Source: Holosporaceae bacterium (GTDB lineage: Bacteria > Pseudomonadota > Alphaproteobacteria > UBA3830). From it: DNA of 64,000 nucleotides. The notes below the pieces were generated by a model. The model saw only the letters and a program-made list of their open reading frames with translations. It was not told the origin of the DNA and made no database searches. A program made the position numbers and the translations under genes. Of the stretch, positions 38,139-47,600 are shown in pieces. The DNA lies in assembly GCA_031267235.1 (NCBI GenBank), contig JAIRZM010000021.1, positions 62,001 to 126,000 of the forward strand, given 5' to 3'. Position 1 is the stretch's first letter. Each line of letters opens with the position of its first letter.

Positions 38139-38639
38139 TTATGAATCTTCAATTTTCCAAGCGGCAAGATCAATTTTGACTGCTGCATTCCCACCCTTAA
38201 CTCCGTCTTTTTTAATCTCATGATAGGCATCAGAAAATGATGAACTACTAAATGTAAACGTAATCTCCTCTTCATCTTTGGAGAATATTTGATAAAAAGA
38301 ATGAATTATGCATTTGGAAAATTCTTTTTCTTCCACAACTTCCAAATTTCCCGATAGCATAATGAGTTTTTTTATGGAAATTTTAGGAATTACAGCTTTC
38401 TTGGCCATGCGAGTCTGAATGATTGCGCAGTGTACGCCTGAAGTCATATGTATTTTTGTATTTTTAGCGGAAATAGCGCTATCGGAAGTTTTTTCTCCAT
38501 CAAATATGGAAACTCTTGACATGGAGAAGTGCATGCCGGAGATTTTTGCGTATTTTTCAAAACCTTTTAGCTCGCTTTTGAATACTGAGTCTGCGGAAAT
38601 AATCCACATATGCCGTGATGATAGTTCCGCAGTTTCCAT
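38139..38639 (-). CDS. hcp: Type VI secretion tube protein Hcp (TssD), divergent
   Basis: 166-residue protein whose size, position before tssE and beta-rich pattern suit Hcp. The C-terminal half EFSKCIIHSFYQIFS, EEEITFTFSSSSFSDAYHEI and KIDLAAWKIEDS resembles the I..F.K...W.Y-type end of Hcp proteins, but sequence identity is low and the assignment rests largely on context. GGAGA precedes the ATG. It lies 122 bases after the tolB stop and may be transcribed from a promoter in that gap. Confidence 0.7.
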   Translation of the reverse strand: METAELSSRHMWIISADSVFKSELKGFEKYAKISGMHFSMSRVSIFDGEKTSDSAISAKNTKIHMTSGVHCAIIQTRMAKKAVIPKISIKKLIMLSGNLEVVEEKEFSKCIIHSFYQIFSKDEEEITFTFSSSSFSDAYHEIKKDGVKGGNAAVKIDLAAWKIEDS

Positions 38640-38761
38640 AATAAGTTTTCTCCAAAAACTAATAGCAGATTGTCAATCTTAGCTTAGGACGCGGAAAGTT
38701 AAAAAATCGTAAACTTTTGCTTTAGATTAGTTTATTGCGACTTTAGACTTAGGAAAGAGCT

Positions 38762-40102
38762 CTAATACTGCGCTTCGCATCTTGTGGACCACTCCGGATC
38801 CATTGCATTGCTGGGAGTTGAGACCTCGCGCTTGTTGTAGCCGGTTATGTCTACGCTGTAAATCTTCTCCTTGCGTGCGTAATCCTGATGTGAAAACATT
38901 ATGACGCGACCATTGGGAGCCCAGGTTGGACCTTCCACAAGATGACCGGAGGTTAACATTCTCTCTCCGCTGCCGTCCGGTCTAATTACGCCAATGAAGA
39001 ATCCACCTGAGCCAAATTTTGTAAATGCAATCCAATCTCCTCTGGGAGACCATACAGGAGTGGCGTATCTTCCTCTGGAGAAAGATAGCCTTCTTATGTT
39101 AGAGCCGTCTGCGTCCATTATGTAAAGTTGCTGTGTTCCTCCTCTATCCGAATTGAATACTATGTACTTCCCGTCTGGAGAATAGCAGGGAGATGTATCG
39201 ATGCAGCGGCCTTTGGTTATGCGCGTGAGTCTTTTGGTAATTAAGTCAAAGGTGTAGATTGACGACGATCCGCGATGCGATAGACTAAATATGAGCAAAT
39301 TGCCGCTGGGAGAATATCTTGGAGCATAAGTCATACCTTTAAATTGTGCAATAAGCTCAGTTTTTCCAGTAGCAAAATTATACCTATATACGCTCGCTGA
39401 CATAGGAATCCTGCGTCCATTTACTATTTTTTCTCGGTAGGAAAAAAACGAAAATTCTTTGCCGTCAGGAGAGAAGCGCGGAGTTAGTACTATGTTATTG
39501 CCGTTGGTCAGAGTCCTATAGTTGTAGCCATCCTGATCCATAATGGCCAAGCGATGAGTTTTTCTGCCAAAGGAACCTTTACTAACCGCAACGTGCAGGA
39601 TTTTTGTGTCAAAATATCCCTTCTCCCCAGTAATTCTTTCATAAATATTGTTGGCTACCAGGTGGGCTATTTTTCTCCAATCTTTCGCGTCTCCAGAAAT
39701 TGACATTGTTCCGACTTTTGCTTCGGATAGAACGTCATAGAGGACAAGATTAATGGATATTTTTTTGGGATTTGCTGAAACTTCTGCATTCAGCAAATAT
39801 TCGGCCCTGATTGTCTTCCACAGTTGAAATTTTGGTTCCTCATTGACGCTCCGCAGATTTTGCATAAATGCAGGCTCTCCAATTATCCGGAACAAATAGG
39901 TTCCTTGAAGATCGTTTTTCACGACTTCTAGAAATTTGTCTTTAATGCTATCGGCTGGATCGAATACGTTTAAGGCAATGGAAACTGGCTTCATCACACC
40001 CTTGTTTACGTTGACTACCACCGAATCACTCCCGAATGCACTAGCTGATGAAACTTTTATCAACAGAATCAAAAAAACTATTTTTTTCATAAAATCAAAC
40101 AT
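38762..40102 (-). CDS. tolB: Tol-Pal system protein TolB
   Basis: Periplasmic beta-propeller of the Tol-Pal machine that constricts the outer membrane at division. About 446 residues from ATG 40102 (GGGAGAG five bases upstream); GTG 40108 overlaps the tolA stop and is an alternative. A signal peptide (about 1-20) precedes the N-terminal D1 domain, followed by repeated propeller blades with SPDGKEFSFFS, SPSGNLLIFS, SPDGKYIVFNSDRGG and SPRGDWIAF. pal, which normally follows, is absent; T6SS genes come next. Confidence 0.97.
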   Translation of the reverse strand: MFDFMKKIVFLILLIKVSSASAFGSDSVVVNVNKGVMKPVSIALNVFDPADSIKDKFLEVVKNDLQGTYLFRIIGEPAFMQNLRSVNEEPKFQLWKTIRAEYLLNAEVSANPKKISINLVLYDVLSEAKVGTMSISGDAKDWRKIAHLVANNIYERITGEKGYFDTKILHVAVSKGSFGRKTHRLAIMDQDGYNYRTLTNGNNIVLTPRFSPDGKEFSFFSYREKIVNGRRIPMSASVYRYNFATGKTELIAQFKGMTYAPRYSPSGNLLIFSLSHRGSSSIYTFDLITKRLTRITKGRCIDTSPCYSPDGKYIVFNSDRGGTQQLYIMDADGSNIRRLSFSRGRYATPVWSPRGDWIAFTKFGSGGFFIGVIRPDGSGERMLTSGHLVEGPTWAPNGRVIMFSHQDYARKEKIYSVDITGYNKREVSTPSNAMDPEWSTRCEAQY

Positions 40103-40104
40103 TT

Positions 40105-41133
40105 TCACTCTCCCAATGCTTCTTTAAGGTTGAAACGCAAAATAAAATCTCTAAACAACTCCATCTTATCCCGCGGTATCCTCAGCGGACTGGCTTCCAA
40201 TATCGCCCTTTTGGCGCTATCCGCTGCTGCCCTGAAAATATAATCAGCCGCATAGCGTTTTTCATCCAGAATTTTTATGCTGGACAGAATTACTTGGCCA
40301 TTGTCCTTTATTTGGACTCTTATTTCAATGATTATGTTTTCCGCGTCTCGAACGCCGGATGGCACAACCCAATGTGGATATATTTGTGAGCTAATCATCT
40401 CGTAATCACCTTCACTCAAGCCCGGTCCGGATCCTGACCAGCCGCGACCATCGCCTTTTTTGCCCTTGCCAATGTTCTTTTTCATATCCTGAATACTTTT
40501 GTTGAGCATTCTGTCAAAGGCGTCGTCTTTCTTCTTTTTAGTTGTGTCATTTACGATTTCCAAAAGCTTCTTTCTAGCCTTGTCCTTTGCTTTTTTCTTT
40601 TCTGCCTTTCTGATGACCTCCATCAGAGCTTTTTTGTCGCGTTTTCTTCCGGGGCTTTCTTTTTCTTTGATTGTGGGTTCCTTTGCCGAAAGCTCATCTT
40701 CCTTTTTTTGGGCGACGGATTCCTTCTCAGTAGATTTCTCGCTTACGGGAGGAATTGTCTCTTCTCTAGGATTTTCTATTTTTTCATCTGCGTTTGCACC
40801 ATCCTCTTGAACTGGAGGAATTTCCTCCTCGGCGCCTGGTTCTTCGACTTTTTCCTCCGGCTCCATGTTTTCCCGCAAAGATTCTTCAGGTTTCTTCTCT
40901 TCCGGCAGATCCTGTTTCTCTGGCGCAATCTCTTCGGAAGGAAGCTTTTCCCGATGCTGATTCATTGTTTCTCTCAGTTCGCCTTCACCGGCTAGCTCAA
41001 TATCCATCAGCATAAGGTTGCTTTTTGTGGGCTGTAGAAGTGAAGCAAAACCGCAGACAAACGCCAACGCATGCAGCGTTATGGATCGTACGATATACTG
41101 CTTCGCGATTTTGTCATGATCGTTTCGAAGCAT
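40105..41133 (-). CDS. tolA: Tol-Pal system protein TolA
   Basis: 342-residue inner-membrane protein spanning the periplasm. One membrane helix (about 17-36), then a long Glu/Pro/Lys-rich stretch (about 50-210, many EE/EK/PEE repeats), then a globular C-terminal domain (about 245-340; SQIYPHWVVPSG, IEIRVQIKDNGQVI) of the TolA/TonB type that contacts TolB and Pal. It overlaps tolR by 20 bases. The middle region is highly charged and probably extended. Confidence 0.93.
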   Translation of the reverse strand: MLRNDHDKIAKQYIVRSITLHALAFVCGFASLLQPTKSNLMLMDIELAGEGELRETMNQHREKLPSEEIAPEKQDLPEEKKPEESLRENMEPEEKVEEPGAEEEIPPVQEDGANADEKIENPREETIPPVSEKSTEKESVAQKKEDELSAKEPTIKEKESPGRKRDKKALMEVIRKAEKKKAKDKARKKLLEIVNDTTKKKKDDAFDRMLNKSIQDMKKNIGKGKKGDGRGWSGSGPGLSEGDYEMISSQIYPHWVVPSGVRDAENIIIEIRVQIKDNGQVILSSIKILDEKRYAADYIFRAAADSAKRAILEASPLRIPRDKMELFRDFILRFNLKEALGE

Positions 41134-41566
41134 TCTGTCCCTGCTTTTTAGGCAACTCGGTTACTAGAATAACTTTTTTAAACCCAGAGCTGCTGATGCA
41201 TCCCATAACTTCCATGATTTTTCCGTAGGATAACGAACGATCGCCCCGCACAAAAATTCTTGTATTTTCCATGTTTTCCTTGGTGATGGCGATCAATTTT
41301 GCCGGTAGAGTTTGGGCGTCAACTTCCACATCACCGAGGAAAATGCGCCCCTCATTGTTCACATGAACCAGTATGGGAGTTTCCTTATGGGAAACGTTTG
41401 GAGCATTTGCAGTGGGAAGATTCACCTTGACGCCGACGGTCAACAGCGGAGCCGTAACCATAAAAATCACCAGCAGCACCAGCATAACGTCAATCATGGG
41501 AGTGACGTTCATTTCACTCATGGGAGTCAACCGCGATTTCGCTCTGCCTTTCTTTAGAAATACCAT
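41114..41566 (-). CDS. tolR: Tol-Pal system protein TolR
   Basis: 150-residue ExbD/TolR protein. One membrane helix (about 24-43) with the proton-related Asp in TPMIDVMLVLLVIF, then a periplasmic domain. The short cytoplasmic start (KKGRAKSRLTPMSEMNVTP) is typical. It works with TolQ as the proton-driven motor of Tol-Pal. It starts 2 bases after the tolQ stop. Confidence 0.97.
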   Translation of the reverse strand: MVFLKKGRAKSRLTPMSEMNVTPMIDVMLVLLVIFMVTAPLLTVGVKVNLPTANAPNVSHKETPILVHVNNEGRIFLGDVEVDAQTLPAKLIAITKENMENTRIFVRGDRSLSYGKIMEVMGCISSSGFKKVILVTELPKKQGQNASKRS

Positions 41567-41568
41567 TG

Positions 41569-42294
41569 CTATACCTCAGTGTCCTCAATTTGGCGTGATA
41601 TTATGGCAGAAAACTCGTCCACAAAAGCTTCCAGCCTATTTTGATATCTATTTATTTCGGACGATATTTTGTTGTAGGCAATAACTGCCGGAATCGTAAC
41701 CACGAGCCCTAATGCTGTGGCGAACAAGGCTTCGGCAATTCCTGGAGCCACTGACGTTAGACTGGTGTTTTGTTCAAATCCAATGGATTCGAAGCTATTC
41801 ATTATCCCCCAAACTGTGCCGAACAATCCAATAAATGGCGCAGTGGATCCAACAGTCGCAAGAAATCCCAAATGTCTCTCCAGATAATCAATTTCTCGAC
41901 CAACTGTGACTCTCATCATGCGATCTATTCTGTCCTTTAAAGAAATTCCCCCTATCGCAGATTTAATTTTTGTTTTGGTGCGACGTAATTCCTTCATGCC
42001 AGCTATAAATACAGAAACAAATGGATCGTCATCTTTATTCCCCATGCTATCGTAAAGCATATCCATTGATCCGCTGTTCCAGAACGAATCTTCAAATTTA
42101 TCGCCACTGGCTTTCAATTTTTTCATGAGCGAAAGCTTAGCAAATGTAATGCTCCAGCTCCACAGCGAGCTTGCTAGAAGCAAAATAATAACTACCTTAA
42201 CGGTAAAAGAAGCTTGGGCAAACAATCCCAATATTGATAGATCATGGCCATAGGCTACGCTTGTTGCGGTTATGACTTCTTCAGCGCCATTCAT
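41569..42294 (-). CDS. tolQ: Tol-Pal system protein TolQ
   Basis: 241-residue MotA/ExbB/TolQ-family inner-membrane protein with three helices (about 28-48, 140-160, 175-195). The motor motifs [20 protein letters not shown] and [17 protein letters not shown] are present. It overlaps ruvB by 4 bases (ATGA), so ruvCAB-tolQRAB reads as one operon. ybgC, commonly between ruvB and tolQ, is absent. Confidence 0.97.
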   Translation of the reverse strand: MNGAEEVITATSVAYGHDLSILGLFAQASFTVKVVIILLLASSLWSWSITFAKLSLMKKLKASGDKFEDSFWNSGSMDMLYDSMGNKDDDPFVSVFIAGMKELRRTKTKIKSAIGGISLKDRIDRMMRVTVGREIDYLERHLGFLATVGSTAPFIGLFGTVWGIMNSFESIGFEQNTSLTSVAPGIAEALFATALGLVVTIPAVIAYNKISSEINRYQNRLEAFVDEFSAIISRQIEDTEV

Positions 42295-43319
42295 AGTAAT
42301 TCTCCGTCGTATAATTCACTGCTGCCATTTTTTGGTATTACTCCCAGATATTTGTATCCCTCAGACGTTAGGACACGTCCTCTTGCCGTCCTTTGGACGA
42401 GGCCATTTTGGAGAATATATGGTTCAATAATTTCCTCAATGGTATCTCTTTTTTCTGACAGCACAGCCGCTAGTGTCTCTACTCCAACAGGACCTCCATC
42501 ATAAAAATCGAATATGCATTTTAAATATTTCCTATCCATGGAATCAAGGCCGTTTTCATCCACATCCAATTTTTTTAGCGCCATATCGGCGATTTTTTTG
42601 TCGATTGTTGCTGAATCATTAACTACGGCGAAATCTCTAACTCGCTTCAGCAGTCGGCAGGCTATCCTTGGGGTTCCGCGTGACCGCCGAGCAATCTCCT
42701 CTGCCCCATCTGAGGATATTAGGATGCCCAACAGTTCAGAATTCTTCTTTATTATTATCTGCAGTTCTGCGTGGGAGTAAAATTCTAGATGCAGCGGAAT
42801 GCCGAACCTATCTCGCAGTGGAGAAGAAAGCATGCCGGAGCGAGTTGTGGCTCCTATTAGAGTGAAATGCGGAAGATCGATTCTTATGGAACGTGCCGCT
42901 GGCCCCTCTCCAATCATCAAGTCCAGCTGAAAATCTTCCATTGCCGGATACAGAACTTCTTCCACCAGGCGATTCATGCGATGGATTTCATCGATGAACA
43001 AAACATCCCTCTCCTGCAGATTTGTTAGGATCGCCGCCAAATCGCCGGCCTTGGCAAGAATTGGCCCGGAAGTAGCTTTAAATCCTACCTCCAATTCTTT
43101 GGAAATTATTTGGGATAGGGTGGTTTTTCCCAACCCGGGTGGACCAAAAAATAGCACATGATCCATTGCTAAACGGCGTTTTTTAGCTGATCCAATGAAA
43201 ATACGAAGATTGTCTTTTACGGACTCTTGGCCTATAAAATCTTTGAGATTTGTAGGACGAAGAGAGTACTCCGACGATTCTGACTCCAGCAACTCCGGAT
43301 TCAATTCATTATTTTTCAT
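42291..43319 (-). CDS. ruvB: Holliday junction helicase RuvB
   Basis: 342-residue AAA+ motor that drives branch migration. Walker [11 protein letters not shown], Walker [12 protein letters not shown], sensor [19 protein letters not shown] and the C-terminal winged helix are all visible. It overlaps ruvA and tolQ by 4 bases each. Confidence 0.98.
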   Translation of the reverse strand: MKNNELNPELLESESSEYSLRPTNLKDFIGQESVKDNLRIFIGSAKKRRLAMDHVLFFGPPGLGKTTLSQIISKELEVGFKATSGPILAKAGDLAAILTNLQERDVLFIDEIHRMNRLVEEVLYPAMEDFQLDLMIGEGPAARSIRIDLPHFTLIGATTRSGMLSSPLRDRFGIPLHLEFYSHAELQIIIKKNSELLGILISSDGAEEIARRSRGTPRIACRLLKRVRDFAVVNDSATIDKKIADMALKKLDVDENGLDSMDRKYLKCIFDFYDGGPVGVETLAAVLSEKRDTIEEIIEPYILQNGLVQRTARGRVLTSEGYKYLGVIPKNGSSELYDGELL

Positions 43320-43924
43320 GAGACAGCTCCGGAAGATAGCTTACTCAAAACGCGCTTTAGCATGATACTAAATTCGCAATTTTCTTCGAATTGCATGGAA
43401 GCCATTATTCGCAACACATCTGCACGCTGATAGCCAAGATTCAAAAGCGCAGAAACGACGTCGTTTGCAATGCTAGATTCTGACGGAATACGTGATGAAA
43501 TGGCTGAATTTAGATCAATTTTTCCTATAATTTTATCCTTGAGTTCGGTTATTATTCTTGTAGCAAGTTTTGGGCCAACCCCATCCGCTCTGGAGAAGAT
43601 ATTTCTATCTCCATTGAGAAACGCTCCGTATATATCGTCATCCGAAAGTGCGGACAGAATTGCTATGGCTACTTTCCCGCCAACGCCCTGTACCGAAATT
43701 AGCGCATTGAACCAAAATCTCTCCTGTTCGGTGATAAATCCGTAGAGCGTCCATGAATCTTCTCTAATGCTCATGGCAGTAAAAATGTGCGCCAATCCGG
43801 AATGAGATCGAGCTTCATTTATGGTTCTGGCAGAGCATATTATGCTATAGCCAACTCCATTCACGTCTAGAACGATGGAATTTTCGGCTATTTTTTCAAT
43901 GGAGCCATTCAAATGCGTAATCAT
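43316..43924 (-). CDS. ruvA: Holliday junction protein RuvA
   Basis: 202-residue junction-binding subunit that recruits RuvB. N-terminal OB domain ([12 protein letters not shown]), two HhH motifs (about 70-130; [16 protein letters not shown] and [17 protein letters not shown]) and the flexible C-terminal domain III that contacts RuvB ([13 protein letters not shown]). It overlaps ruvC and ruvB by 4 bases. Confidence 0.97.
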   Translation of the reverse strand: MITHLNGSIEKIAENSIVLDVNGVGYSIICSARTINEARSHSGLAHIFTAMSIREDSWTLYGFITEQERFWFNALISVQGVGGKVAIAILSALSDDDIYGAFLNGDRNIFSRADGVGPKLATRIITELKDKIIGKIDLNSAISSRIPSESSIANDVVSALLNLGYQRADVLRIMASMQFEENCEFSIMLKRVLSKLSSGAVS

Positions 43925-44424
43925 CTCTTTGCCTCGTAGAACGTCCTATGGTGAGCGTGGCAAATGGCCGTTGCTAGCGCATCTGCCGCGTCCAGTTTTA
44001 CACTACCACAGTTCAGCAATTTTTGAACCATGATAGATACCTGATCTTTGGTGGCATGTCCGCTTCCCACAATGGATTTTTTGATTTTATTGGGAGTGTA
44101 TTCCGCAATTTTTAGGCCAAGAACGCCGACGCAGCAAATCACGGCGCCTCTCGCCATTCCTAGTTTTAGTGAGGATTCAGGATTTTTGTTGACGAAAACA
44201 TTCTCTACTCCTACCTCCAGTGGAGAGTATTTTTCGATGATGTCGGATAATTGTTTGAAAATATAGCTCAATCTTAGGCTAATTTCGTCAGCGGTGGATG
44301 TCACTATTACTCCATGAGCGATATATCCCAGATGAAAACCGTCATAATCCACAATACCCCATCCGGTGATATGCAGCCCAGGATCTATGCCTAAAATTCT
44401 CGACAAAATTAACTCTCTAACCAT
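43921..44424 (-). CDS. ruvC: Holliday junction endonuclease RuvC
   Basis: 167-residue resolvase. Catalytic acids are in ILGIDPGLHITGWG, VGVENVFVNKNP and LDAADALATAICH. The ATG adds about 7 residues before the usual start; a TTG at 44406 with AGAGAG upstream is an alternative. It is the first gene of the minus-strand ruv-tol operon and is divergent from tssM; the 220 bases between should carry both promoters. Confidence 0.95.
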   Translation of the reverse strand: MVRELILSRILGIDPGLHITGWGIVDYDGFHLGYIAHGVIVTSTADEISLRLSYIFKQLSDIIEKYSPLEVGVENVFVNKNPESSLKLGMARGAVICCVGVLGLKIAEYTPNKIKKSIVGSGHATKDQVSIMVQKLLNCGSVKLDAADALATAICHAHHRTFYEAKR

Positions 44425-44646
44425 TTCGGCGGATTATATACTTGATTTACCGCACTGTTAATAAATTTCTCCGCGAATGGGCAACTATATATTATGGATA
44501 GCGGCAGCCTCATTAAATTATTTGAAAAATACAACATAAATGTCAATTGATTTTCTCATGCCAAAGCTTAAAATGTAAAGCAAAATGAGGGAGTTCGCCA
44601 TTGGGATTTTTAGTAAAGATTTTGATGCTCGCTAAGAGGTAATTGT

Positions 44647-47600
44647 ATGGAAAACATCAAAGGATTCTTGCTGAGCAAAATATCTTTAATTCCTCGCGAA
44701 TTAATCCCCGCAGTATCCTTTGGCATGATTGTTGTTGCTATTATATTGATTCTCGTCGTATTCGTATTGGGCGTTTTGTTTATTAATGCCAAACCAAAAC
44801 CTGTCATAATTCGCCGAGATGATAAAAATACAGATCCTCAAAAGCTGCCAGTGACGGAAAGAATACGGCGGGAAGATCTTCCTGTGATTTCTGGAAGGCT
44901 TGGAGAGATTTTGGCGCTTCATGGATTTCTGAAGATAGGCCCCTTAACCAAAGTTTTTTTCAAGGTTATGGAGATCATAAAAAATAGCTCCTACGATATT
45001 CGTTGGCGATACAAGCTTCCGTGTTTCATGATGGTAGGTCCGCCAAGTAGCGGAAAATCAACACTCCTCGAAAGTCTGAATTTCGAGCATTTGACTGCTG
45101 ATGGATCGGCCATTGATTCCATGTGGAAGCTATTTCGTCGAGGGGCAATTTTCGAACTTCCACGAATTGATGCTATGGAGGATGAAAAAAATTTCTGGTC
45201 GTTTATAGGAGAATTGTTCGTCTTCATTCGACCTCGGAGACCATTGGATGGAATTATTGTGACTCTGCCCATGGATATGCTTCTTTCAAATCAGACGAAT
45301 ATGGAAAAATTAGCACAGGAGATTTTCGATAGAATTTTTGCCTTTCAGCACGACTTGAACTTTTGCCTGCCTATTTATGTGATTGTCACAAAATCAGACG
45401 TGATTCCTGGATTTGCGGAATTTTCCTATCTTTTGAACAGCGATTCTCGGCAGCAAATTTTTGGTTGGTCCTGTCCATATTCGTTGAATGGTGCATTTTC
45501 TACCTCCTGGATCGAAGAAATTTTTCAGACGCTAGAGAATGGAGTGAGAAAGGCGACCGTTCACTTTTCTCGAGAAAAGGAAGTGTCTGAAGACCTAAAG
45601 ATGGCGCTTTTGTTTCGATCGCATCTGCGCTCCATAAAGTCAGCGCTATTTCAGTATCTTCACACCATGTTTCAGAATCACGCTCCGGAAGAAGGATTGA
45701 TTCTGCGTGGCGTTTATTTTGTTGGTCGTTCCAAGGAGAAGGAGACTGCCTCCGGCGAATTGCTACAACCGTCTGCTTTGAGTCCAAAATTGTTTGTTAA
45801 TGTTGACGCAAATTTGGTGCATTCTTACAACAATACTTTGTGTTTCGTTCAGGATTTATTTAGGGAAAAAATTTTCAAGGAGTACAATTTAGCTCATCCC
45901 ATCAAAATTGACGCCCTCGATATGAGCAAAGCCGAGTATCGCAACAAAATTATCTTGGCTGCCGGCTCTTTTCTGATTTCGATTGGATGGTTCGTAGGAA
46001 ATAATAACGTAAAAAATAAGATACACGATTACTACCAAATTATGTCTTCCCTGAAAACCTCCATGGTGAAAATCAAATATCTGGAGGATAATCTGCGTGG
46101 CGAAGAAGATCAGGCTCTCATAAATAAACACACAATTCAGTTGTTGCAGAATATGCCGCTGATAAAATGGTCCGATGTTTCATCTATTTTTGTTCCTCAG
46201 TCTTGGTTTTCTAGCCTGCGCAATGAATTAACTGAAACTCTGGCTCTGGTTTTCGATTCGGTTGTTGTGCGGGCCATGTACATAGACCTGAATCTGAACA
46301 CCAAGAGCATTTTGCAGAAGATTGGCCAAGAATTAGAAATGCATCATGAAAAGAAGGATTTATTTGACGTGAATTCCTTTCTAAGTTTCAAAAATTTGCA
46401 GGAGTTCATTAGACGCGTAATTGATATAAAAAAAATTAGCGCCGAATATAATTCCATACGTCGTTTGGAGGACAGAAAAAGCGTTATTGATCTTACGGAC
46501 ACTATATTTAAGGATAAATTTAATATCACGGAAACAATGAAAGCTCACGTCCCCAACAGAAAGCTTGTTCTTCCTCGCTTTGATATTGAACTATTTCAGC
46601 CTCATATAGAATCTAATCTTCGGCGGCTATTCGGCATTTTTTTGAACGACGTCTTTGATAAAACCATTGAAAAAATATTGCAAAGCTTGTCCGCTGATAT
46701 CGAAAAAATGTTGGAGTCCTATAGAAATGCCGGCGCTGCTTACTCGGCGAAGGATCTGGCCAAGATCTACGAAAAAACTGTGCTGATTACGGATGTATTG
46801 AGAAATAGTAAATTCAACTGGATTGCATTGGATAATTTTGCTCCGAGCAAAGAATACGTCAAGATGATAGATGATCTGAAATCTTCGGAAATTGTTGACA
46901 TAGATAGCATCCGAGATCTACTACGGCTAGCGGAGGTTCAGTTCCGTCAGTTTAAGTCTCGTCTTCTGGAGTTGAGAACGGATCTGACGGGGCCGCTGCT
47001 GGCGAATAATATCCAAGCGCCTTCCAAAGGATTTGAAGATTTTCAGAAAGAGATTCGCGCGTTGCTGGATCAGGCATTTATTAGGTCAGTTCCGGAGGCG
47101 CCATTTAGCACTACGATTCTGGAAGATAAAGCGCTAATCTGGGACGTAAAAAGGCTGAAGGAAATATCAGATTTACTTGATAAATACTATGAATTTTCCA
47201 CGACAATACCTGCGACCATGCGAGCCCAATACTTTGAAATATACAAAACAATTGCGCGGAAATGTCTGCATCCTACGTTACAATCACTGCTGGGCAATGC
47301 GCAAATTTTCGATGATATGCCGTTGGCGCATTCCAGAAACTTGCTGGAAGACGCCTACAAACGTCAGGCTCTCAACATAAGAAATTCCTCCGTGGCTGTT
47401 GCTAAAATTATGAAAGCCCTCGACGAGATTCAGGAAGAAGATAACCAGAAGGACTTTGGTTTTTCCACACTGGTGATTTCCCAGTATACTTCTCTGTTGG
47501 AAAAAGTGGATGCGCTGTTTAACCTGGAAACTCCATATTCGCCCGGGAATGCACTGTTTGACAATTGGAACGGAGATAATAATCCGAGATTTTTGAATTT

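Noticed and set aside
35004..38639. Phage tail or prophage
   Set aside because: TssE resembles phage gp25, but TssF and TssG and the TssM/TssA partners identify a T6SS; no phage head, lysis or integrase genes are present.
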